NCBI GenBank assembly: GCA_051004015.1
Contig: JBPCKT010000020.1
Location: forward strand, 1 to 53,573
DNA: 53,573 bases
Direction of reading: 5' to 3'
DNA from: SXOA01 sp051004015
GTDB taxonomy: Bacteria > Planctomycetota > Planctomycetia > Pirellulales > Pirellulaceae
This document shows, piece by piece, positions 10,301 through 17,421 of this stretch. Positions within the stretch are counted from its first letter, which is position 1. Each line of letters starts with the position of its first letter. Under the pieces are notes generated by a model. It searched no databases. It saw only the letters and a program-made list of their open reading frames with translations, and was not told the DNA's origin. The translations under genes and the position numbers were made by a program.

Positions 10301-10584
10301 GGATCAAAACCCTGTTTGAGAATGATGCGAAGAAAATGCCTTTTGACTTTTCCGTGATCGTCGCCTCCCTCGCTCCGCGCCCGTTCCTCGCCGTAGCCGC
10401 AACCCAAGACAACGACTTCGATGTCAGCGGCGTGCGGGACGTGATGCAGGCAGCCGCATCTGTTTACGAGTTGCACAGCAAAAGAGAACACTTACAGGCA
10501 CTCTATCCAGAGTCGCCGCATGACTTTCCGATGGACGCACGTCAAAAGGCGTATGAGTTTCTGGACGCGCACCTGATGCGGTGA
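7360..10584 (+). CDS. Three-module secreted hydrolase: SGNH esterase plus two alpha/beta hydrolase domains
   Basis: Protein of 1074 residues with a signal peptide (cleavage near ANAAEQ, residue 24). Module 1, about 40-235, is an SGNH/GDSL esterase: block I GDSIT with S51, block II GNT at 91-93, block III GMND at 118-121, block V DEIHPN with D209 and H212. A linker resembling a degenerate SGNH repeat spans about 240-410. Module 2, about 430-700, is an alpha/beta hydrolase with nucleophile S542 in GGSGGG, plus HGMDDTTCPF and SSGHALGN. Module 3, about 735-1074, resembles dienelactone or acetyl-xylan-esterase-like hydrolases with S937 in GHSLGAH and a C-terminal HDFP histidine. All three active sites look intact. 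A role in removing several ester groups from polysaccharides is inference. The start has GAGG eight bases upstream. Confidence 0.88.
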   Translation: MRLPIAYLLSSLSLVALFAAANAAEQPPSVDAVLKRLSAGQPTRIVCFGDSITGAYYHTGGERAWCDMLRLAVQRVYPQARLEMVNAGVSGNTTAAGLARMEKDVIARQPHLVVVMFGMNDVARLPLDDYVANLTTIIRRSHAAGAAVILCTPNTVYENPGRPVAKLAELSERVRKLAKEANLLVADCFAETTALKERDLLTWMLGMSDEIHPNMNGHRAMAEVVAHALTGQRVTLDHVPPPANALHHTLAKLEAGQSIHVIAMPPYDQLMAAALREHFPKAEIQVTLWPTEGKTLAELRAWAQKIRDLKPDLVVPAIPAAATAENDAKFIDHYEWALNFSFPFAGRAWDVIPVLPELPEKATAAQKRNAAMAREIVVGKDVRFIDLQRKETLSSWIAEQRQTLANAWPELPPANGAALIPAREWPQRPGPRHVKVLVHYPGGKLDNVKPETGIMLSLHNWSGADCVGTADPQTLADKFNVVALCVNYLQSGKQDSIDGPEPYDCGYLQALDALRAVWFVRNGLTTKKMPFASGRIYATGGSGGGNVSLMANKLAPRTFACIVDLCGMKKLSADIAFHLPGSSDLDARWSRDPKSANYLSPDAQDIRFAAHPQHLALMKQLGNSCRTIVVHGMDDTTCPFADAEELVANFQAASLAVEPHFIDKKDLDGEVFTSSGHALGNRTKIVLQVAGKYLSPGGPELLVRPGNSDFDLRDELVRFKTPGGEFVISYAAGFPVGRFEASEETPVYDEHQDLTYFLDRFRQRRKIASTEDWQVRREHILASLQRVMGQRPGESFRMPLDVKVIEEKTEGQLIRRKLSFQSDPFDPVTAWLLIPVDEKGKKRPAMLCLHQTFAQGKDEPVGVAGAANLHYAQELAERGYVTLSPDYPSFGEHPYNFAQPEFSSGTMKAVWDNLRAVDLLSSMPEVDGERIGVIGHSLGAHNALFTAPFDSRLKVVVSSCGFTSFLKDDMPSWTGPRYMPRIKTLFENDAKKMPFDFSVIVASLAPRPFLAVAATQDNDFDVSGVRDVMQAAASVYELHSKREHLQALYPESPHDFPMDARQKAYEFLDAHLMR

Positions 10585-10625
10585 GCGGCTTGGAGCGGCG
10601 GGGCGATGGCCGACGGCACCAGGTT

Positions 10626-10724
10626 TTATTCCCGCACCACCACCCGCTGGCCGCCGCGAGTCAGCAGGTTCGCCACGACTGCCTCGCCGATGCCACCGCC
10701 GACGATGAGAGTGTCGTGGGACAT
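10626..10724 (-). pseudogene. N-terminal remnant of an FAD/NAD(P)-binding oxidoreductase
   Basis: A 32-codon open frame starts at ATG 10724 and encodes MSHDTLIVGGGIGEAVVAN followed by LLTRGGQRVVVRE and a stop. This is the first beta-alpha-beta unit of a flavoprotein Rossmann fold, with a GxGxxx-type glycine run (GGGIGEAVVAN) and the acidic end of strand 2 (VVVRE). The several hundred residues that should follow are absent. Downstream in this strand the sequence enters the 3' end of the hydrolase gene on the opposite strand. It is therefore a decayed 5' fragment, perhaps cut when the neighbouring DNA was inserted. Chance coding of such a precise motif is unlikely but possible. Confidence 0.6.
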
Positions 10725-10858
10725 GGAGTGGATTTTCCTTGACCGGCGCCAACCGCACGCATTAGGTTAAGTCGCACGAAGAAATCCGCGGGGCAGTGAA
10801 CTTTTGGGGTTATCGCTAGTCTCTGTACTGTTCCCTTCTTTGGCAACCAACGCAAGCC

Positions 10859-12142
10859 ATGTCTGATACTATCGTCTGCCCGAATTGCAATTTCGTGATC
10901 GAGGTCACCGAAGTCCTCTCGGCTCAATTGCGCACCCAGTTGCAGAGGGAGTTTCAGGCTGAAATTCGCCGGAAAGAAGAAGCGGTTGCGGAACGCGAAA
11001 AGGAGGTTGCGCGAACCCAAGCCCTCGTTGCCAAAGCGAAGGAAGACATCGACCTCCTTGTCCATCAGAAGCTGGGACTGGAGCGAAAAAAGCTGTCCGA
11101 AGATGCCCTTGCGAAGGCTCGGGAATTGGTAACGGTGGAAATCCAGGACAAGGACCAGCAACTTTCCGACTTTCAAACAAAGCTCAAGGAGGCCCAAGAC
11201 GCGGAACTCGTCTTGCGCAAAGAGCGTCGCGAGCTTGAGGAGCAAAAACAAACGCTGGAATTGTCCGTGAATCGTCGCCTGGACGAGGAACGGGCCAAAA
11301 TCCGCGACTTGGCCAAGAAAGAGGCGGCGGACGAACGCCAATTGAAGGACGCCGAGAAGGACACCTTGATTGCCTCCCTGCGAAAGCAAGCGGACGAACT
11401 CCAGCGAAAGTTAGAGCAGGGATCGCAACAATTGCAGGGGGAAGTGTTGGAAATAACCTTGGAAGACCTGCTTCGCCAGCACTTTCCGTTCGATGAAATT
11501 ACGGCTGTTCCCAAGGGAATCCATGGGGGTGACGTGATTCAGATTGTCCGGGACGCATCCGGGGCGATCTGCGGCATCATTCTCTGGGAGTCCAAGCGGA
11601 CCAAGAATTGGAGCGATGGATGGCTCCCGAAACTTCGCGACGATCAGCGGGCCGCCAAGGCTCAATTCGCCATTCTCGTCAGCCAGGAATTGCCAAAGGA
11701 TGTGACATCGTTTCGTCAAATTGACGGCGTTTGGGTCACTTCGGTCCCCTGCGCAATCAATCTGGCCCACGCCCTACGAGTCGGCTTGCTCGAAGTCGGC
11801 GCTGCAAAACGGGCTCTCGACGGCCGCCACGACAAAATGGAAGTCCTCTACAAGTACCTTTCCGGCCAGGAATTCCGCCACCGGGTGGAAGGGATCGTGG
11901 AAGCGTTCAAGACGCTTCGCGATGAACTTGAAACGGAAAAAAGGGCCACTCAACGCATTTGGGCAAAACGCGAGAAGCAACTTGAGCGGGCTGCAACGCA
12001 GACTGCTGGAATGTACGGTGATCTCAGCGGAATCATCGGAGCGGTTCTCCCGAGGATTGAAAATCTAGAGCATCCACACATTTCCCTTGCTGAACTCAGC
12101 ATCGTGGCCCAAGAACCGAATCCGAATGTTGATGACCAATGA
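10859..12142 (+). CDS. DUF2130 domain protein, coiled coil with nuclease-like core
   Basis: Protein of 427 residues that I assign to the DUF2130 family (COG4487-like). The N-terminus has a CxxC pair (C7, C10). Residues about 20-205 form a long Lys/Glu-rich coiled coil. A globular domain follows with HFPFDEITAVPKGIHGGD, then a PD-(D/E)xK-like arrangement: D225, E244 and K246 (GGDV, then ILWESKRTKNW), and the family-typical DGWLPKLRDDQ. The C-terminal third is helical. The catalytic reading is inference from spacing. It lies 30 bases before the zinc-hook ATPase, so the two are very likely one operon. Functions for this family are not established; related RmuC-like proteins combine a coiled coil and a nuclease fold in the same way. 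Confidence 0.85.
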   Translation: MSDTIVCPNCNFVIEVTEVLSAQLRTQLQREFQAEIRRKEEAVAEREKEVARTQALVAKAKEDIDLLVHQKLGLERKKLSEDALAKARELVTVEIQDKDQQLSDFQTKLKEAQDAELVLRKERRELEEQKQTLELSVNRRLDEERAKIRDLAKKEAADERQLKDAEKDTLIASLRKQADELQRKLEQGSQQLQGEVLEITLEDLLRQHFPFDEITAVPKGIHGGDVIQIVRDASGAICGIILWESKRTKNWSDGWLPKLRDDQRAAKAQFAILVSQELPKDVTSFRQIDGVWVTSVPCAINLAHALRVGLLEVGAAKRALDGRHDKMEVLYKYLSGQEFRHRVEGIVEAFKTLRDELETEKRATQRIWAKREKQLERAATQTAGMYGDLSGIIGAVLPRIENLEHPHISLAELSIVAQEPNPNVDDQ

Positions 12143-12172
12143 CCTCTCGTTATAAATGACTTGTGAAATAAG

Positions 12173-14860
12173 ATGAATGTCATCCAAGAGATTGCGACGT
12201 GGGCAAGGGCCCTTCCGGCGTGGCAAAGCGACGCAGTCCGGCGAATCTTTACCAAAGACAAACTGTCGGCTGAGGACGAAGGCCAAATCTACGAGATCCT
12301 GCTTGATGCACATGGGTTGTCGGAGCCGAACGCCACGGTACCAGCCCCGTCTCCTTTTTCAGACGTTGTTGGACCAACAATACCTGGTTGTCGCACCGTC
12401 GTCCTTAAGGAAATTCACAGCCTGGAAAACGTCAACGCCCTCGTCCCTGGGCAATCGATGAAGTTTGGCCTAAGTGGGATTACGGTAATCTTTGGAGAAA
12501 ACGGCGCTGGAAAGTCAGGCTACGCGAGAGTCTTCAAACACGCGTGTCTCGCACGAGAAAAAAGTGAGCCACTTCACTCAAATGTCTTAAAGCCGACAAA
12601 CGCCAAGCCAGCCGCGACAGTTGAGTTACTGGTAAATGATCAAGATGTTGCCGTCCGTTGGCGGTCCGGTTCGCCAGCATCGGAACTGCTGCTAGAACTT
12701 TCCGTTTTTGATAGTCATTGTGCTCGGGTATTCATAGACGAAGCCAATGAGGTTGTGTACTTGCCTTATGGCATCGACACCTTCTCTAGGCTCGCCACGC
12801 TCTGCACGAGGTTGAAGGAAAGAATAGTTGCGGAGAGTCGAAACATTCCTGAGCAGTTTGGTCCGGTTAAGGAATACTCCGAAGTTACGGTTGTGGGTCG
12901 GTTCGTTCGATCGCTCACATCGAATAGTGATGAGGCTCAGATTGGCTTATTGTCGGCAATTGACAACGCCGGAATTGCAAGAGTCAATGAGCTTCGCGAA
13001 ATTGTCCTCTCAGCCAAGACGAATTCGCCGAAGTTGAAAGCTGCCCAAATTCGTCGAACAAAGGGTCGCTTTGAGCAAATCAAGGTCGGAGTTTCGTCAG
13101 TCGCTAATACGTTGTCGTCTGACTCACTATTACAAGTTGCACAACTACAGGCACATGCACTCGCTGCGACAAAAGCGGCCGAACTGGCCTCTTCTGATGC
13201 GTTCAGCAATGACCCTCTGAAAGTTACAGGGTCCGAGCCATGGCGAGTACTCTTCGACGCTGCTCGCAGATTTTCGGAGTCATCTGCATATCCCAACGAG
13301 GCATTTCCAGTCATTCATGAAGGTGCTGTATGTCTATTGTGCCAGCAGCCGCTAACGGAAACTGCCGGCGATAGACTGACTCGTTTCGAGACATTTGTCA
13401 AAGAAGATGCCGTAAAACGAAAAGACGATGCAGTCGCCGCACTAGGGCGTTCCGCCAAACTCATCCTTGACCTGAAAGTAACACCGCTTGAAGACGATCC
13501 CTCGTTGATAGAAGAGCTTCGTGCATTCGATGCCGCGCTTGCCGACGTAGTCGCTACTTTTTATTCGCAGGCAAAGGCCCGGCGTGCGAGTGTTGTCGCC
13601 GCGCTCGCTGAGAGTACGCCGGCTGCCAGTTTTGAAACGCTTTCAAGTCCAAGTGAACAACTTAGTGCAGCAATTATCGCTCTCGAATCTCAAGCACAAC
13701 AATACGACGACGCCCACAAGCCGGAAGAGGTCATGAAGTTGTCCGCTGAACTTGTCGAGTTGGAAGATCGCATGCGGCTCAAAAGCCACTCTGAGTTGGT
13801 CAAGGCCTACATCAAGCAAAAAAAGCGGCGGGCAAATCTCAAAAGGTGCGATAAAGCGCTCGATACGAGTTCGATTACGCGACGAGGTTCTGAGTTGATG
13901 GAACAGGCCGTCACGGAACAGCTTAGCGCAAACTTGACCGCTGAATTGAAGCGATTTGGTCTGAAATGTGTACCGGTACAAATCAAAAAAACGGGCCAAA
14001 AAGGCAAAACAAGACATCAGCTTGTCGTCTCGGATCTTGCGAAGGCATCGGGAGTTCTTAGCGAAGGAGAGCAGCGGGTGATTGCAATCGCGTCGTTTCT
14101 CGCGGAACTAAGGACTGGGAAATCGCAGGCTCCTATCGTGTTTGACGATCCGGTGAGTTCTCTCGACCACGTTTATCGTGAACGGGTAGCGCGACGTTTG
14201 GTTGAAGAGGCGAAGTCGCGCCAAGTCGTCGTATTCACGCACGATGTAGTGCTCTTGCTGGCGCTCGAACGTGAAGCAGGCGAGCAACAAACTCCTCTCT
14301 TGATTCAAACTGTTTCTAAGTCGCCTGCCGGCCCCGGCGAATGTATTCCGTCGCAGTCGCGGCCTTGGTACACATGCAGCACGAAGGATCGAATTGGTTT
14401 GCTAAAAAACATGACCGCGAAATTCAAGAAGATTCAGACAGAGAGTCCTGATGAATATCCCCGATGTGTTGCAGAGTTTTACGGAAAACTCCGCGAAGCA
14501 TGGGAGCGATCCATTGAGGAGGTGCTTTTTCAAGACGTCATACAGAGATTCCGACCAGGCATCGAAACTCAAAAGCTCAAAAGGGTCTCAATTGAAGAGA
14601 GTGATTACATCGCAATTGATTCAGGTATGTCAAAATGTTCGACGTGGATCGATGGGCATGATTCAGCAGCGGCAATCGGAACTCCTCCGCCTTCTCCAGG
14701 AGAGGTTGAAGCCGACCTAAAGAATTTTGATGACTTTGTAAAATCGCTTAGGGAGCGAGCTGACAAGACGGGAAAGGCAATCGGAATTCAAATCGAGCCT
14801 CCAGCCGCCAAAATTTCCACGCAACGTGCTGCTACGGTCATAGACCTGACCGCCGTGTAA
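12173..14860 (+). CDS. RloC/PrrC-like AAA_13 ABC ATPase with zinc hook
   Basis: Protein of 895 residues. A helical N-terminal domain (ALPAWQSDAVRRIF) precedes an SMC/ABC ATPase. The Walker A is GENGAGKS at 108-115. A long coiled coil is interrupted by a zinc-hook CLLC at 387-390. The ABC signature is LSEGEQ at 629-634, Walker B VFDDPVSSLDH centres on D658-D659, and the switch histidine is H690 (FTHD). About 190 residues follow the ATPase, including LREAWERSIEEVLF and WIDGHDSA. This order (split ATPase, hook, C-terminal domain) is that of RloC, a DNA-damage-responsive anticodon nuclease. Whether the C-terminal domain is a nuclease is inference. Base composition is visibly more AT-rich than the neighbours, suggesting acquisition. 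It is coupled to the DUF2130 gene. Confidence 0.85.
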   Translation: MNVIQEIATWARALPAWQSDAVRRIFTKDKLSAEDEGQIYEILLDAHGLSEPNATVPAPSPFSDVVGPTIPGCRTVVLKEIHSLENVNALVPGQSMKFGLSGITVIFGENGAGKSGYARVFKHACLAREKSEPLHSNVLKPTNAKPAATVELLVNDQDVAVRWRSGSPASELLLELSVFDSHCARVFIDEANEVVYLPYGIDTFSRLATLCTRLKERIVAESRNIPEQFGPVKEYSEVTVVGRFVRSLTSNSDEAQIGLLSAIDNAGIARVNELREIVLSAKTNSPKLKAAQIRRTKGRFEQIKVGVSSVANTLSSDSLLQVAQLQAHALAATKAAELASSDAFSNDPLKVTGSEPWRVLFDAARRFSESSAYPNEAFPVIHEGAVCLLCQQPLTETAGDRLTRFETFVKEDAVKRKDDAVAALGRSAKLILDLKVTPLEDDPSLIEELRAFDAALADVVATFYSQAKARRASVVAALAESTPAASFETLSSPSEQLSAAIIALESQAQQYDDAHKPEEVMKLSAELVELEDRMRLKSHSELVKAYIKQKKRRANLKRCDKALDTSSITRRGSELMEQAVTEQLSANLTAELKRFGLKCVPVQIKKTGQKGKTRHQLVVSDLAKASGVLSEGEQRVIAIASFLAELRTGKSQAPIVFDDPVSSLDHVYRERVARRLVEEAKSRQVVVFTHDVVLLLALEREAGEQQTPLLIQTVSKSPAGPGECIPSQSRPWYTCSTKDRIGLLKNMTAKFKKIQTESPDEYPRCVAEFYGKLREAWERSIEEVLFQDVIQRFRPGIETQKLKRVSIEESDYIAIDSGMSKCSTWIDGHDSAAAIGTPPPSPGEVEADLKNFDDFVKSLRERADKTGKAIGIQIEPPAAKISTQRAATVIDLTAV

Positions 14861-14867
14861 TCGTGTT

Positions 14868-14898
14868 CCCAGGGTGTGACGAAGCGTGCGACCCTGGG
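14868..14898. repeat. CCCAGGGT hairpin after the ATPase gene
   Basis: Eight-base perfect stem (14868-14875 with 14891-14898), loop of 15 bases, beginning seven bases after the ATPase stop codon. It could act as a 3' end or RNA-stability structure, but no T-run follows, so it is not a standard terminator. Confidence 0.5.
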
Positions 14899-15133
14899 CT
14901 TTGATGGGGGAGCCGTGCGGGGTGGCGTTTCCGAGCTGCGGCAACATAATGGCCCGCGCGCCAAGCGAAAAAGATTCTTTTGTGTATAGTGAACAAAAGA
15001 GTCTTTGCGCGCATCTATACTCCAAGACGCGGTGCGCGCGAGGCGTGGGCGGGGTCGGGAGACCCTCGCCCAACAAAGGCGCCCACCAACTGCTGACTGG
15101 CGTCCAACACTGGTGAGCCCCGGTCAACAGCAT

Positions 15134-15156
15134 GTCCGCTCACGGAGTGAGCGGAC
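15134..15156. repeat. REP-like palindrome (10-bp stem, 3-base loop)
   Basis: GTCCGCTCAC, loop GGA, GTGAGCGGAC. Tight perfect hairpins of this sort are dispersed between genes in planctomycetes. Only one copy is seen in this window. Confidence 0.6.
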
Positions 15157-15527
15157 TACTTATCGGACGTTTATCGCTTTTGACGGTGAATCGGCGGAGG
15201 CGGGAGCGTAAAGCGAGGGACGGCAGGGAGTTGGGGCGAGTATTGAGGTTGTGCGTGAATAAAAAAAGAGCTTATCAGGGGCTGGGCGGTGAGAGTGATT
15301 CACGGTTGGCGGTGAACGGAAAGTCAATAGTGTCAGGTACTTACGAAGTTTCAATTACCGAGTTATGAATAAAAACCGTGCTATTTTCGATCAGAATGAA
15401 TCAGCAACATTGCGATAAAGTCAGTCGTGGAAAGAAGTTGGGGCGAGGCGTTTGCGGAAAAATGGAGTCGCAAAATATGAATAAAATCGATCGCTGCCGA
15501 CGCGGCGGCTCCGGGCGAGCGGCCGTC

Positions 15528-16649
15528 TTACCTCGATTCGCTGATGAGATACCGCTTCACGAAATCCTCGTCGAGGGTCACGCCGAGGCCGGGCCGGTCG
15601 GGGACTTCGATGTAGCCGTTGACCGCTTGGACCTTTTCGTGGGTCAGGTCGTGGCGGAGGGGGGAATCTTCCACGCAGTCCTCGAACAAAAACGCGCCGG
15701 CGCAGGTGCTGAGCCAGTGGAGGCTGGCGGCGACGGTGACGGGGCTGGTGTAGCAGTGGTTGCAGAGGCGGGCCCCGATTTCCTCCACGCGGTGGCGGAT
15801 GTAGAGGGAGTCGGAGAAGCCGTTGCGGGAGAGGTCCACCTGGTAGACGTCCAGGCAGCGGCCGTCGATGAGGGGGCGGAAGGCCTGGCGGCCGCATTCT
15901 TCCTCGCCGGAGGCGATGGGGACGGGGGAGCGGTCGCGGAGCCAGCGGTAGCCTTCGTAGTCGTCGGGCTGCAGCGGCTCTTCCAGCCAGCCGATGCGGA
16001 ACTGCTCAAAGGATTTGGCCCGGGCGAGGGCGGTGCGGGCATCCCAGACGCAGCCGGCGTCGATGAGGAGCGTGCCGTCGTCGCCGATGCCTTCGCGTCC
16101 GCCGCGGACGAGGTCGATATCGAGGGCTTCGCTCTGCCCCATCGGTTCCCAGCCGAACTTGATGGCTTTGTATCCGAACTCGCGCCAGTGGCGGGCGATT
16201 TTGGCGGTCTCGTTGCCGTCCTTGCCGAACAGGATGCTGGCATAAGCCAGGATCTTGTCGTGGTGCTTGCCGCCGAGCAGCCGGTGGATCGGCTCGCCGA
16301 AGTGCTTGCCCTTCAGGTCCCACAGGGCCATATCCACGGCGGCCATGGCGGTGATGGTGGTGCTGCGGCGGCCGGCGTACATCGTTTTGCGGTACATGCT
16401 TTGCCACAAACGATCCGTCTCCAGCGGATTCTGCCCAATCAGCAGGGGGCGGAGGCCGGTGGCGATGTTGTGGCTGAAGGGGGCGTCGATGACCGCCTTG
16501 ACCATTTCCGGCGAAGAATCCGCTTCGCCAATCCCTTCCAGGCCATTATCCGTGCGGATGCGGACCAGCACCGAGTCCTGACTGGAAGCCGTTTTGGCGA
16601 CGATGCTGGGGATGCGGAGAATCTGGCAGACGACCTCGGTGATTTTCAT
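15528..16649 (-). CDS. Enolase-superfamily enzyme (mandelate racemase/muconate lactonizing type)
   Basis: Protein of 373 residues. The capping domain is N-terminal (KITEVVCQILRIP through PLLIGQNPLE and MYAGRRSTTITAM, VDMALWDLKGK). The barrel carries metal ligands D197 (LLIDAG), E223 or E224 (WLEEP) and the glutamate cluster at 249-251 (SGEEE). Candidate catalytic residues are K164 (KAIKFGW) and H298 (CNHCY). In the usual KxK motif the second lysine would be at 166, but here it is glycine, so strict mandelate racemase chemistry is unlikely; a sugar-acid dehydratase or related activity is possible. ATG at 16649 starts exactly where homology begins; the frame runs upstream to 16715. No transporter or regulator is adjacent, so the substrate cannot be inferred. 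Confidence 0.92.
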   Translation of the reverse strand: MKITEVVCQILRIPSIVAKTASSQDSVLVRIRTDNGLEGIGEADSSPEMVKAVIDAPFSHNIATGLRPLLIGQNPLETDRLWQSMYRKTMYAGRRSTTITAMAAVDMALWDLKGKHFGEPIHRLLGGKHHDKILAYASILFGKDGNETAKIARHWREFGYKAIKFGWEPMGQSEALDIDLVRGGREGIGDDGTLLIDAGCVWDARTALARAKSFEQFRIGWLEEPLQPDDYEGYRWLRDRSPVPIASGEEECGRQAFRPLIDGRCLDVYQVDLSRNGFSDSLYIRHRVEEIGARLCNHCYTSPVTVAASLHWLSTCAGAFLFEDCVEDSPLRHDLTHEKVQAVNGYIEVPDRPGLGVTLDEDFVKRYLISESR

Positions 16650-16909
16650 TGTTAATTTTGGATGAGGGTGGTTGAAAAGAGTTTTTGGGGTGGTATGAAG
16701 GGGCCATGCTAGCACGACGCTGACGGTGGCGAAACGGACAAGCGGCCCACTGGCCCAAGAGCGGAAAAAGCGGTGCCAGCAACGATTGCAAGTACTTGTG
16801 CTGCATGGAGTTAGGATAGACCACAGGGTCGTGGGGGTTCCCCGCAGGGGGAGCCGGCAGCTAAAATGGAATCTCTGAACTTAGGAATCTTTTTCGCACG
16901 AGGTGACCG

Positions 16910-17149
16910 ATGAATGCAGCCTTCTTTGACGATACGGAAGTCGCAGCGGCTTGCGGCGTCACGGCACCAATCATGGTTGACGAAAACGGCCCCGGCAAGC
17001 ACATCGGCGTAGCGGAATTCCGCGAGCTCGCCGTCTCCCATCGCCGCATGGTCCGGGTGGATCGGCCCGATTCAGGACTGAAAGGGCTCCGCGACATGGA
17101 TACCGGCGAGACCTTCTTTACCGATGCTCACCGTCTGGCTGCCAAGTAG
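16910..17149 (+). CDS. Small protein of unknown function (79 aa)
   Basis: Not recognised. It encodes 79 residues, with GAGGTG four bases before the ATG. The protein has an alanine-rich start, then GKHIGVAEFRELAVSHRRMVRVDRP and MDTGETFFTDAHRLAAK. It has no signal peptide or membrane segment and reads as a small soluble fold. Composition and codon use match the neighbouring genes, supporting a real gene. It is isolated between the leftward enolase-family gene and an inverted pair of repeats. Confidence 0.6.
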   Translation: MNAAFFDDTEVAAACGVTAPIMVDENGPGKHIGVAEFRELAVSHRRMVRVDRPDSGLKGLRDMDTGETFFTDAHRLAAK

Positions 17150-17160
17150 GCCAACTCACT

Positions 17161-17255
17161 AGCCCGACGCGCAAGCGAGTGAGAGGGAGCGATTCCGCCA
17201 AAAACGACCGTACTCGCGACTACGGCCTAACACTCCCTCGCTTGCGCGTCGGGCT
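17161..17255. repeat. Inverted pair of 19-bp REP elements
   Basis: AGCCCGACGCGCAAGCGAG (17161-17179) returns exactly inverted at 17237-17255, with 57 bases between. A further copy with one change, extended by GGAGTGT, lies at 29350-29375. The inverted copy here also has the matching extension (CACTCCCTCG...). It follows the small-protein gene and may form a long stem-loop. Confidence 0.85.
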
Positions 17256-17421
17256 GAGTGTCTCGCTTCTCATTGGTTTTCTGCCGCAAAACCGGCTATA
17301 ATTCGAGTGCAGGCATCCAAATCCCGCCCGCCTGCAGCCGACACCACGCTTACGCCAAGCCGTGGGCGTGTAACCTCTGCACTTCCCGCCAACATCCGCT
17401 CCTTCCTTGAAACTGCCGCCT

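Larger units (their letters stand above)
14861..15527. other. Gene-free stretch rich in hairpins
   Basis: No convincing gene in 667 bases; the short open frames lack recognisable protein sequence and ribosome sites. It holds the stem CCCAGGGT/ACCCTGGG (14868-14898), the dyad TCTTTTGT/ACAAAAGA (14976-15000), the perfect 10-bp hairpin at 15134-15156 and two direct copies of TATGAATAAAA (15364-15374, 15476-15486). It separates the acquired-looking ATPase unit from the leftward enolase-family gene. Confidence 0.6.

Noticed and set aside
14868..14898. Terminator for the ATPase operon
   Set aside because: The stem is short, the loop long and no T-run follows.
14886..15368. Short open frames in the gene-free stretch
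   Set aside because: They have no ribosome site or protein-like composition and run through hairpins.
15378..16655. 425-codon plus-strand open frame
   Set aside because: Antisense to the enolase-superfamily gene, whose catalytic motifs settle the strand.
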